Source: Cryoendolithus antarcticus
Taxonomy: Eukaryota > Ascomycota > Dothideomycetes > Cladosporiales > Cladosporiaceae
Assembly (NCBI GenBank): GCA_002077065.1
Contig: NAJO01000041.1
Span: forward strand, 124,001 to 188,000
DNA: 64,000 bases
Direction of reading: 5' to 3'
Shown: positions 53,473-62,863 of the stretch, in pieces
Numbering within the stretch: position 1 is the stretch's first letter
How the letters are laid out: the number at the start of each line of letters is the position of its first letter
Made by a program: the position numbers and the translations under genes
Notes under the pieces: model-generated
Told to the model about the DNA's origin: nothing
Databases searched by the model: none
The model's input: the letters and a program-made list of their open reading frames with translations, nothing else

Positions 53473-55851
53473 ATGGCCACTGACGAGCTGAGCGAGGAAG
53501 ACGCGCCGAACGCGAGCAGTATCGCCCATGCCACGACGGTTGAAGAGATCCGCGCCGGTCTGGCTCACCTGGGCGCCCGTGAAGCCAAAGTGACAGCTCG
53601 CTTAGACAGTCTGCTTGCCTCACAACGAGATCTCAATCGCCAGCTCGGCCGTCTAGACTTCGCCAGGGCACAGCTAGGCTCACTAGCCGTAGCGACACGA
53701 GCCATCAGTAATAGCATGCTTTCATCAGCGGCCGCTACTGCTCATCGCATCTCCGGCGCAGTGATGAAGCTGGACCAGGAGCAGGCCAACGTCAAAGCCA
53801 CATTGGACGTTGTCGAGCAAGTAGCGGAGCTCAAGTCATGCATCCTGGGTGTCACTGGATCCATGGGCGCACCTCAGGACTGGGAGACTGCAGCAACTTA
53901 CATCCATCGAGCGTCGCAAATTCCAGACTCTGTCATTGATGGAGCTTTCGCTGAACAGATAGTACCTACAGCAGAAGTCCCCGATCTGCCACGACAGACG
54001 CTCAACAATGCCGCTGAGAGCTTGTGCGGGCTCTTCTTGCGAGAGTTTGACAAGGCAGCTCAGGCAGGGAATGGAGCAGGCGTCACTCGCTTCTTCAAGT
54101 TGTTCCCACTCATCAATCGTTCCGATGTGGGACTTGAAGCCTATGGCAGGTATGTCTGTGGTGGCATCGCTGCTCGAGCGAGGACGAACATGGGCTCTAC
54201 TCAGCGCAAGGACGGTATGTTCTACGCTAGCGTCCTGACGAAACTGTTCGAGCATATCGCACAGATTGTCGAAGGTCATCAGCCGCTTGTCGAGAGGCAC
54301 TACGGCGAAGGCAGTATGACTAAAGTCATTCAGCGCATTCAAGTGGAGGCAGATGTGCAGGGCAGCATCATCCTCGATACGTGGTCGGAGGAGCGGAAGG
54401 TGGCGAGAAAGCTGACCGAAGTCAAAAGCTATCCGTTCAACTTCCTGGTGCAAAGCTTCTTGCGAGCTCAAAAGCCGAGCATGGTGCCCCCCAGGACTGG
54501 ATCACCTGCACAGGGTTCACCTCGCGTGAGTGAAGATGAGGTTGTTGACATGAGAGAAGTAGATGCATTGCTGAATGAGAGTGCCACGATGCTCGGGCGA
54601 TGGTCTCTCTACTCGCGCTTTTTGGCCAACAAGACAGCGCGGGCTACAGAAGCTGATGCTAGCACTATGCTCAACATGCCAGATCTGCTACTACACAGCA
54701 ATCTTCATAAAAAAGTGCACGGTCTGCTGATCGAGCCTTTCAACGTCATGGCTGCGTTCTTCTTCCGTCGATCGGTCGAGAAGTCGTTCCAGCTTGATGA
54801 GTCGCCATCTGATCTAACCCTGAACCCAAACAAGCCACTTGGTTCGAACCCGCCGTTCATCACGTCAGCAGTGGACGACGTGATGTATATCGTCAATCAA
54901 GTATTGCAACGAACATTGTCGACCTCTCAGCGCACGGTGGTGGCCGGCGTACTCCCATCAGTCAGCCGAGTGCTGGGCTCAGACTTCTTCGGTATGATAC
55001 AGCGCAAGATGCGTGACGAGAGCTACCCAAAGCCGGTGATACAAGGAGCATTACCGCCAGAAAGCACGATCATCTCATTCTTAGTACTTATCAACAACCT
55101 AGACGTCTCGATCGACTACGTTCGCAGGATCGTAAGGACCTGCCTTGGGAACAGCGCGAGCGCAGGCGCCTTAACGCATTCTAATCCCACCCTTATGGAT
55201 GCTTTCCCCTTCGGCCACGAAGCGGTGTTTGTAGAGCGCACCATCAAACACATCGAAAGCAATTTCGAAGCAAAAACCTCAGAGCTCGTAGCCGAAGCGA
55301 TCGAGGTCATGCTGAAGCAAGTCATGCGCCCACGTCTAAGACCAGTCCTATTGGAAACTTTCCGGGATGTGGAGTATGTTGTACAATCAGAGCACGGCAG
55401 GGATGGGAACGAAGACGCAGAGCCCGACGATCTTGTCGCCAAACGCTTCGAGCGTGGGTGGTACGCGTTCACCTTACCGATCAAGCGCATCTTGACGCCC
55501 GGAAACTACGACAAATTACTCACAGTCACAGTCGGCCACCTTGCTCGCACACTGGAGAAGCGGCTCTGGTCCTATCATGGCCGTGTCGACGAGCTCGGCG
55601 CCGTCAGACTCGAGCGCGATGTTGCTAGCATCGTTGCAACGGCTGTCAAGGGTGGCAGATATGAGCTTCGCGACTTGTTCGCAAGAAGCGTACAGATGAC
55701 ATTGGTCATGAACATGGAAGACGATGAATGGGAAGACATCGCGAAGCTGAGCGAGCCGCAGCTTGAGAGGGAGACTGGGGTTGTGTGGAGGCTTGATGTT
55801 GAGGAGAGGAAGAGGGCTAGGGCTATCGTCAAGGACGTAGTGATACATTGA
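53473..55851 (+). CDS. cog4: Conserved oligomeric Golgi complex subunit 4
   Basis: An intronless frame of 792 aa from ATG 53473. The N-terminal coiled coil (EIRAGLAHLGAREAKVTARL ... DLNRQLGRLDFARAQLGSL) is followed by the helical-rod CATCHR fold. Family-like segments include FFKLFPLINRSDVGLEAYGR, AQIVEGHQPLVERHYGEG and VQSFLRAQKP. The C-terminal portion has FAFTLPIKRI-like YAFTLPIKRILTPGNYDKLL and LARTLEKRLWSYHGRVDELG, RLERDVASIVATAV. Cog4 is part of the eight-subunit tethering complex for retrograde vesicles at the Golgi and binds SNARE regulator Sly1. Length matches fungal Cog4. Confidence 0.93.
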   Translation: MATDELSEEDAPNASSIAHATTVEEIRAGLAHLGAREAKVTARLDSLLASQRDLNRQLGRLDFARAQLGSLAVATRAISNSMLSSAAATAHRISGAVMKLDQEQANVKATLDVVEQVAELKSCILGVTGSMGAPQDWETAATYIHRASQIPDSVIDGAFAEQIVPTAEVPDLPRQTLNNAAESLCGLFLREFDKAAQAGNGAGVTRFFKLFPLINRSDVGLEAYGRYVCGGIAARARTNMGSTQRKDGMFYASVLTKLFEHIAQIVEGHQPLVERHYGEGSMTKVIQRIQVEADVQGSIILDTWSEERKVARKLTEVKSYPFNFLVQSFLRAQKPSMVPPRTGSPAQGSPRVSEDEVVDMREVDALLNESATMLGRWSLYSRFLANKTARATEADASTMLNMPDLLLHSNLHKKVHGLLIEPFNVMAAFFFRRSVEKSFQLDESPSDLTLNPNKPLGSNPPFITSAVDDVMYIVNQVLQRTLSTSQRTVVAGVLPSVSRVLGSDFFGMIQRKMRDESYPKPVIQGALPPESTIISFLVLINNLDVSIDYVRRIVRTCLGNSASAGALTHSNPTLMDAFPFGHEAVFVERTIKHIESNFEAKTSELVAEAIEVMLKQVMRPRLRPVLLETFRDVEYVVQSEHGRDGNEDAEPDDLVAKRFERGWYAFTLPIKRILTPGNYDKLLTVTVGHLARTLEKRLWSYHGRVDELGAVRLERDVASIVATAVKGGRYELRDLFARSVQMTLVMNMEDDEWEDIAKLSEPQLERETGVVWRLDVEERKRARAIVKDVVIH

Positions 55852-56357
55852 AGCATTCCGAGTTCCCAAAGGATACGCGCGCGATCTGTCGCTCCACAGT
55901 CTGACATGAAAAGCCTATGCAATCACGAGACGGAGTCCATCTGGTGTACGAAGCGATTTGCACAGCAGGACTGAGGACTTTGGTGTCACGCCACTGCAGC
56001 ACATCGGCCGGACCTTAGCTTTCTGGGATTAACGTTCAACAGGGCAGAGCCTGGTGTTGTAGCCAATTGAGAAGCACTTTCTCAGCCACGCTTGGCGGAT
56101 GACTTGCATGGCTGGCTGGACTGCTTCACGCACGCCACAACCACGCCTTCGCCGACGGTGCAAGCTCGAAAGTTCGCGACAAGCCTCGCGACTCGCTGAT
56201 GCTGCGGTCTTATCGGTCATGCACTCCAGCGATGGCCTGATGAGGGCGCAAAATGGATGCACACCACGCGCTTGCTGGTGACAGTCTTTTCGCAGCTTGG
56301 ACTATTAAAGAGAGAGATGTCCATTGCTCGACTTCTCGGTCGGTGGTGTTCGAGGAG
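55852..56357. other. Intergenic, COG4 to SLATT gene
   Basis: 506 bp. Overlapping short frames on both strands only. It holds the promoter of the SLATT gene. Confidence 0.5.
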
Positions 56358-56365
56358 TATAAATA
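56358..56365 (+). promoter_or_regulatory. TATA box of the SLATT gene
   Basis: TATAAATA, 64-71 bp upstream of the ATG at 56429, a near-consensus core promoter element. Among the promoters in this window it is one of the best TATA matches, suggesting an inducible gene. Confidence 0.5.
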
Positions 56366-56428
56366 CTTGACATTTTTATATTCGAAAAGCAAGCTACATC
56401 TCAGGCGACACCTACACCACCCGAAGTC

Positions 56429-57052
56429 ATGCCCTTCGACGTTGAAGCCAACGCTGAAGACAAGGAACCCCTCATCACCACAGCCCCAGTTGCCGAATCA
56501 GATGCCTCCCCTTCATCCAAACTCCCACCTCTCCAGCTCTACCAAGCCCTCGTAGGCAACGTCGACAGCCCTCCTTCTCGCCATCCTCACCTCTATCACT
56601 CAGTCCAGAACCTCGAACGTAAGACTCACCGCTTGTACTGGGTCACGGGCCTCCTCTTCGCGTGCTTGATAGCCCTGCAGATGATCTTTTGCCTCATCAT
56701 CGCCATCGGAGCACAACTAAACCTACCTCGCAACGCCATCAGCATTACAGCCGGCATCAACACGCTCGTGGCAGCTGGGATTGCGACGTTAAAAGGTCTG
56801 GGGTTGCCTGAGAAGAAGGCTGTGGAGAGGTATAAGTTGAAGAGGATCTTGGATGAGGTAGAGTTCACCACCAGACGACTGCAGGCGGGGTTGAACGTGG
56901 ATGTTGAGGCGAAAGTGGCTGAGATGAGGACTATGCAGGGGAAGGCTGAGGACGAGGGGAGAGTTATCTTCCAGGGAGTTGATGTTGCAGCCGCGCTGAA
57001 GGCGGCGCAGACGAAGGATGCTCCGGGTGGTCAGGCGCCAGCGGCAGTTTGA
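56429..57052 (+). CDS. Two-helix membrane protein, fungal SLATT type
   Basis: 207 aa, intronless. A Pro/Ser/acidic N-terminus of about 65 residues is followed by two adjacent TM helices: WVTGLLFACLIALQMIFCLI (near 71-92) and, after a short loop, AISITAGINTLVAAGIATLK (near 103-122). Directly after comes GLGLPEKKAVERYKLKRILD and a long helical cytosolic tail. Two helices, GlyLeuPro linker and an RYK..L helix match the fungal SLATT (SMODS and SLOG-associated 2TM effector) domain. In bacteria SLATT proteins are membrane effectors of nucleotide-triggered conflict systems; fungal roles are not established. The family call is from pattern, not a search. Confidence 0.75.
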   Translation: MPFDVEANAEDKEPLITTAPVAESDASPSSKLPPLQLYQALVGNVDSPPSRHPHLYHSVQNLERKTHRLYWVTGLLFACLIALQMIFCLIIAIGAQLNLPRNAISITAGINTLVAAGIATLKGLGLPEKKAVERYKLKRILDEVEFTTRRLQAGLNVDVEAKVAEMRTMQGKAEDEGRVIFQGVDVAAALKAAQTKDAPGGQAPAAV

Positions 57053-57104
57053 GAAGGTCTACCCGGTCTCGAAAAGCACATATTGACGACAGAGCTCCGC
57101 AGAG

Positions 57105-58496
57105 ACAGCCTCGGTCTCTGCCCCAGTATCCTCATCATCTCAGTCCACCTCATCGGCCGCATCTTCCCCATCGTCATCGGTTACTAGCGGCTGACTCGAG
57201 AGGGCGTTGCCGTAGTGGGAGACGTACTCCAAGATCGCGCCAACCGTGTCATGCTAGCCGGTCAACGCAGCCTTCTTGGCGGTATTCATCAGCCCCTGCC
57301 CCCGCCCCAAGCTCGTCATTCCCAGCGATCTCCTCGCCGTGGTCGCGCTCTACCCGTACGACTTCGATTTCCAGGCTCTCGGGCTCGCCCGCTTGCTCCC
57401 GCTCTGACTCCAACCCCTCGCCGGGCGCGGATCCCGAGATCGCGTTGTAGTATTGCTCGAAGCTCTGCTCGTCTCCGTCATCGATGGCCCACTGGCAGGC
57501 CGCGACCCAGTTCTGGATCTGCTGGTCGTTGGCATCCTAGCGGAGTGCTTGACTAGCAAAGCATCGAGCCGGGCAGTCATACTCTTGGGCTCTTCGCCCT
57601 CTTTCTCCTTGCCCTCCTCCTCATCATCATCATCATCCTCCTCGTCATCTTCCCCTTGTTCTCCTTCCATCCCCTCCTTCTCACCACCCTCAGCATCGGA
57701 GGGAAGCTGCGCAATCTCGTCGGCGCCGAACTCCTCGAGGAGTTTTGCCTAGTCGTCGAACGACTCCTCGTCATCATTCTTAACGGCCTGCTTGCAGGCG
57801 TTATGCAGATCGCGAGTCTTGGGAAACATCGTAAACCTCACGAAGTGGGCCGCCTCGAGCTGCGCGAGCTGCGCCTGCAGATTAGCGCCCTTCGCTTTAC
57901 AACCCATTGCCTTGCTCGGCTTGCTCTTCGTCTCAGCTGCTCCCTCTCCTTCGTCCTCGTCGTCGACGTCGCCCTCCCCGGTCCCATCGAACTCGATGTC
58001 GCCGTAGCCCATCGTCTGAGACTTGGCAACAGCCTCGTCTTCGTCTGCGTAGTTCGAGCTCCAGTTGATGCTACTCGTGAAGGGAGGCTTTGCCATGCCG
58101 TATTCCAGTCGGCTTCCGGGATGTTGATGACGAATATGAATTCGCCATGATTCTCAAATGCCGTCGGGTACTTGAGGTTCGGAAGACTGTCGTCGATGCT
58201 GGCCAGAATTGCCTTGAGCCAATCCGTTGAAAGGCCGCGCATCTGCTGACAATGAACACGCTTCGACACAGCTGACCGTCGTGGATGGCAAGCGGTGGTG
58301 ACAAGGTCAAAGTCAGCCCAAAGACTATGCCCTCGGACACTACAGCACAAGCCTCATGCAGTAGATTGTTTTGATCGTCTCCACCGAGATCAGCTATCAA
58401 GGTACTGTTGATCTGACGCATGACAATTGGCGGCGCTGTCCTTGCCACTCTCGAGACCAACAGGCTGTCGGCGACCTCTCCTATACTGTCGCGCAC
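57105..58496 (-). pseudogene. Decayed ankyrin-like gene with in-frame stops and frameshifts
   Basis: The minus strand carries protein-like text broken across frames. From 5' to 3' it reads: DDQNNLLHEACAVVSEG (ankyrin-like), STDWLKAILASIDDSLPNLK ... FIFVINIPEADWN, then a shift to MAKPPFTSSINWSSNYADED ... DLHNACKQAVKNDDEESFDD and TAG (57749-57751). The same frame then continues AKLLEEFGADEIAQLPSDAE and an Asp/Glu run. Another shift and a TAG (57537-57539) precede DANDQQIQNWVAACQWAIDD. A third TAG (57254-57256) splits AALTG from HDTVGAILEYVSHYGNAL, an ankyrin-like helix pair. Gln would fit each TAG. Tiny introns could hide one stop, but none is long enough for all. The ancestral product was probably a soluble acidic ankyrin-repeat protein. 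Confidence 0.6.
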
Positions 58497-60486
58497 GAGG
58501 CGAAAATCCCAGCTGGCTCTTTGTACAGCTTGACGACTCTCGAGTCAGTCTACATCGAAACGCGCATATCTCTAACCGTTGGAGCGTCTACTGACCGGCT
58601 ATCTCAAGATCACCACGTCATTTAGTCTTCGATTGATAGCCCGGTACGCTCGCATCAGATGCCACAGCCGCAGCATCCTTCCCTCGCGTCACTAGAGGCG
58701 CCACCATAGTCGCACACAGTTTGCAGCTTCTGCGCCCGCGTGATGCCAGCATTGATACGATTCAAGATCACCGCCGCAGCTAGGAGGGAGTCTTTCCTCA
58801 TGCTGTCGCTTCCTCCAATTCTACACGAGCTTGGAGGTCTCGATTGCGAGTAATGCTTCCTTGTGGGTCGATCCGACACGCCGCAACCATGGAATCCGTG
58901 AATGCGATGCCTATGAGAGATACAGTCGAAGCGCGTGTCTCAATCACAGCAAAATATTGGTCTTTCAAAGGTCCTGAGAGAGTAGAGGGTGATACTTACA
59001 GCGCATTCGAAAATAGCCTCAGGACCTTCAGACTTTTGAACGAGAGGAGGTTGTGGATGTGGTCTCAAACACGTCCTGAGCGGACGACCTTGCTTCCGTG
59101 CTCAAATTTTTACGTCGATCGTAAGTTTGCGGGCATCTGACTTGCTCCAGTCCTTGTGAATTCTGACCGGACTGACGGGGTGCGTGTGATTTTGACGGGT
59201 CTCGCGATGGTAATGTTCAATATTGACCAATTTCTAGCCTTCGCCGAAGCCCAAAATTCGTACCTGAAGTCGTGCTAGTGAGTGAATACGAGTAGTCAAC
59301 ATCAGAGGCACACAATACGCAACAATCGGGGACCAAGAGCCTGGGTAGTGACATGCTCCGCGTATGTTCCAAACACCATTATGCTCTTCAAACCCGACTG
59401 AGAAATACGCATAGCAGGCCAAGTCGTGAAGTGTATCATGGCCTTGTGTTGCTCGAGCGCCGCTCCATGGAAGTCCTTGGGCAGGTGCTCATCCGCTCAT
59501 CTGCAGACTCGTTCGTCTTGCTTCGTCCCAAGTATACGACATTCAGAGGGAAAGGTGGGAGCGCGCGATTAGTATCAACATTCACGGGGCAGATTGCTAT
59601 CGTCCTGTACTCGTCGTCGGTCTTAGTGACTATCCTCAAGCGCAATCCGGGAAACTTTTACTTAGATTTGGGAGTATATCAGATTGCATACCGACCTGTG
59701 CCTGGAACTTTCGCCAGTCTGACCCATGGCCGATGAGTCAACCAATGGAGCAGCTGCGTGCCCTCCATTTGGTAACAGGGGGTCGATGGCAATTCGTAAC
59801 GTGCGGTGGTGCGCGACTTCATCGCGCAATCCCAGAAGCTCCACTGGAAGTAGCTCGTGCAGCGCTTGGAGAGAGGGATGACCTTCTAAACTTCGCTCTA
59901 TCCTTGGAGGTGGTCCTTATCACTATGTCTTTGTTCACTTTTGCTTCCTCTTTGTACTCTGTTCGGCGTAAGAGTCTCTCTAGGATTTCATCGAGCAATC
60001 GCCAAGGCTTTGTTGACCGGCGCTCATGCAACCAGTGTGCGTTGTTTGGACGGACTCAACAAATTCTTCGAGTCGTGTGGACTGGTGATTCACGCTTCAG
60101 CGGCTCAGCTGCCCAGGCCATGTTCCTGATCAGGCATTTCACACCCAGAGCCCGACTGAATCTGACATCTTGCTTGATTGCTGCGAGGTTTATTGCTCTG
60201 CGATTACTATCACAATCAGCAGCGCTTGCTTCAATGCACTGCCGCTTTCGTGTCTCGTTCGACGCGAGATGGAAGCACGCATGCTAACGATTGCCCCTCT
60301 TCACGCTGCGCCATTTGCTGGCAATTTGGACGCAAATTTAGACCTGTCTTTCCAGAAGGCCCACTAATAATACAGCCACTCTTCACGGTCTCGGCAATTT
60401 GTGAGCTCCTCGCTCACTTCCCTTCACTGCATCGATGAGGAACCTCATTCGGATCATTATATCTCGATGGTGGGGTCACACAGGGG

Positions 60487-61596
60487 TCAGTGTGCAAGTG
60501 CTTCTCGCTCCGCAAGTGGCTGGATCTTGGTGCCACGGTCTCGTCTAGTCAGTCTCGAGCCGTAATGATCGTGCACCGTAAGAATGTCGGAAGCCATCAT
60601 ACGCTTCATCGGGGTCTGGAAAGGGTGAATATCGTGGCTAACGGCTATGTGAGGTCCAGACGACAATTTGGCCCAGTTCAATCTGTCGGCAATCTGTTTG
60701 TTTTCCAAGCAGCGATCTAGGCTGTCATCGCCTTCCAACTCTGCCACAAACATCCCAGAGATGATACGGTCCATCTGCGCGAGGTGAGCCATATCACCAG
60801 TGATCGCTTGCGTGTCTCTTCTGCGATCCGACTATTGAGCTTTAGCTCTCGCTTTGCTCACTCCCGTGCTGTGTCGCGTCGTGTTCTCCCCAGCTATGGC
60901 CTCCCCTCCCGGGACTGTTCATTAATCTCATCGCTTGCATGTGCCGCCGGCTCCGCATCGTCGACATCGTCATCGATGACGATCATGGGACCACTGCTGG
61001 ACGCTGTCAGTACCCCTTGCCGTATCAGCGCGGCTTCGCCCGCAAGTTCTTGTGCATAATCGATATCCTCATGGCATCTCCATTGAGAAGCTATCGTCTA
61101 TCAAGTCACGTTGTAGCAGACTGTTTAGACATACATGGCCGCTGCCGCGAAGATCATCAAGCTTTCCTCGTTGCAACGGAACGAAGAGAGAATTTGGAAG
61201 GAGATTTGCCCATGGTTGAAGGGAGGAGGAACCACGTCCTGTAATTCTGGGTGCTTATCGTTTAGACTGCCACATTACTCATGCCGCGCCTGAAGCTCGG
61301 GGGATCTCCAGAAAGGGCGTGGAGAAAGTACGAGGAGTCATGCGAGGGATCGTACAGTGCCTGTTCATCATCATTCAGCCGATGAGAATTGGCGGCATGT
61401 ACACAGCTTCAAAATGGCAAGCGTTCGACGCCACCAAGTGCGTTGCGAAGAAGTCCGGCAGCGTGGATTCAATTCGTTCCAGCCATTCGAATAACGCGAT
61501 AGGCAGACAGTAGCCAGTAGTGTCGACTCCTTCCGCCGATGATATACGTTTGGTACCGCATCGTAGACACACTGCGAAGTCTGCAAGCCTTGTCAC
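60487..61596 (-). pseudogene. Degenerate coding remnant, family unknown
   Basis: Minus-strand text continues across several frames: IALFEWLERIESTLPDFFAT ... EAVYMPPILI, then NDDEQALYDPSHDSSYFLHA. Later come HEDIDYAQELAGEAALIRQG, an acidic IDDDVDD segment, SREGRP, TAG, LGRTRRDTARE, TGA, AKRELKLNSRIAEETRKRS, and in another frame AITGDMAHLAQMDRIISGMF, VAELEGDDSLDRCLENKQIA. A CAG and a CGA codon would fit at the TAG and TGA. It looks like a gene eroded by C-to-T changes and indels. Whether it was a host gene or a transposon is unknown. Confidence 0.4.
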
Positions 61597-62009
61597 TGCT
61601 GCCGATGAGGGCTACTACGACGTACCCTGGTCCAAGAAACGGCGCATTGTCCAGGCACGGCTCACGCTCTTCTAGGCTGCTTGACCTACCAAATCTTTTG
61701 TGTTCAAGGTATCGACTCTGTTTGCGCTCGCTGCCCATCACCTCGAGCAGGACGGGGCATCATCGACCCCGTGATAGTATAGGTCCGCCGGTATGGCCGG
61801 CGCGAGAGTGTACAGTATGTCCCGACCCCGAGTCAGGCGAATGAAATCAAACAGCAATAGCCTCCGCAGATGCGACTCCGTCGTCATAATCGCCACGTGT
61901 CGGACGTGAAGTTTGAGTGTGTCTCTTGGCGGATGTCATTTGCAACTTTCGTCCACATCGTCCCGCTGATGGAGCTGGGGCTCAACGAGTTGTAGTGCGG
62001 AGTGTGGGT

Positions 62010-62627
62010 TTACATAGCCTTTGGCATTGCGAATTTGTGCTCTGCTGACTGTCGGTTGGCGGCAGCGCGGATGTAAAAGTTACCGGGGCCGGACGGAACT
62101 GACTCCACCTCGTTGTTTGCGGACATGTGGTGTGTAAGTAGAGCTGAGGCAAGCCCGCGGTGACTCAGCCAAGCGACCAATGCAAGATAGATTGCCCGCG
62201 GCAAGATGTCGAGGCCATCGAATCCTTCGACCAAAACAAATCTGCTGGCCCTCAGGCACCATGAGTTGAACATTTTGGGAGTCAGGCCACCAGCACACCC
62301 AAACACGATCCTCACGTCACTGAACCTTATTCTCACCTCCATCGTGGACCCGCCGAGGATCACCTCAGGGCTCGACCAATGACCGGAAGTAAGTCTCGCC
62401 ATCCGAGCATTTGCACAAGATCCTCCGCTTCGACCTACTGGGCGGCTGCGCATCACACCACAGCTCCCGAGCCGTTTTGCTGGCGCGGTAGCTCGCGGAT
62501 GTCCATGCAAGCCGCAATGACGATCATTAAAGCTTGGCCCGTGTTTTGAGCGTGGCGGAACCTCACTGAAGCGCCATTGCTTACGCGAACGCGATGTACC
62601 TGTGCAGAGCTCGGGATAATTCTCCAT
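62010..62627 (-). CDS. Questionable hypothetical ORF
   Basis: An ATG frame of 205 aa from 62625-62627 (MENYPELCTGTSRSRKQW). The second half has hydrophobic stretches (ASRFVLVEGFDGLDILPRAI, YLALVAWLSHRGLASALL), the first half is Arg/Ser/Cys-rich. No family, splice sites or neighbours support it. It lies in the gene-poor region and may be chance or a remnant. Confidence 0.2.
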   Translation of the reverse strand: MENYPELCTGTSRSRKQWRFSEVPPRSKHGPSFNDRHCGLHGHPRATAPAKRLGSCGVMRSRPVGRSGGSCANARMARLTSGHWSSPEVILGGSTMEVRIRFSDVRIVFGCAGGLTPKMFNSWCLRASRFVLVEGFDGLDILPRAIYLALVAWLSHRGLASALLTHHMSANNEVESVPSGPGNFYIRAAANRQSAEHKFAMPKAM

Positions 62628-62863
62628 TGGTGTCTGGATTCGATCGGTAGTGTTTTTCACGTGCCCAGCGGAGCTAGGGAACGCATATCGTCTTTGAGCC
62701 GGGTAGGAGGATTCCGTGCACCGCGTTGGCAGTGATTGACAATGCCTTATCTTTCCAATCCCCTGTAGGTTCGCTGTAGCTCGTCCACCTTTTCACTTGT
62801 GTTCTGTCCTACTTTTGTGTGTGACGGGGTGAGCTGCTCGAATCCGCGTCCACGACCTGAACC

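Larger units (their letters stand above)
58497..62863. other. Gene-poor region with eroded coding remnants
   Basis: About 4.4 kb without an intact recognisable gene. A plus-strand ATG frame of 184 aa (59733-60287) is Arg/Ser/Phe-rich without motifs. A minus-strand frame near 59819-60031 (LLDEILERLLRRTEYKEEAK) is protein-like but isolated. A minus-strand frame at 58655-58879 has an N-terminal Ala/Leu/Ile-rich helix that might be the lost start of the ankyrin-like gene. No terminal inverted repeats or LTRs were recognised by eye. Confidence 0.5.

Noticed and set aside
57600..57660. ATC/CTC microsatellite at the decayed gene
   Set aside because: It is the coding run for Asp/Glu residues in the ankyrin-like remnant, not an independent repeat element.
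59733..60287. 184-codon plus-strand ATG frame
   Set aside because: No recognisable domain, odd composition, in a gene-poor region. Its antisense strand looks more protein-like in places, so I did not call it a gene.
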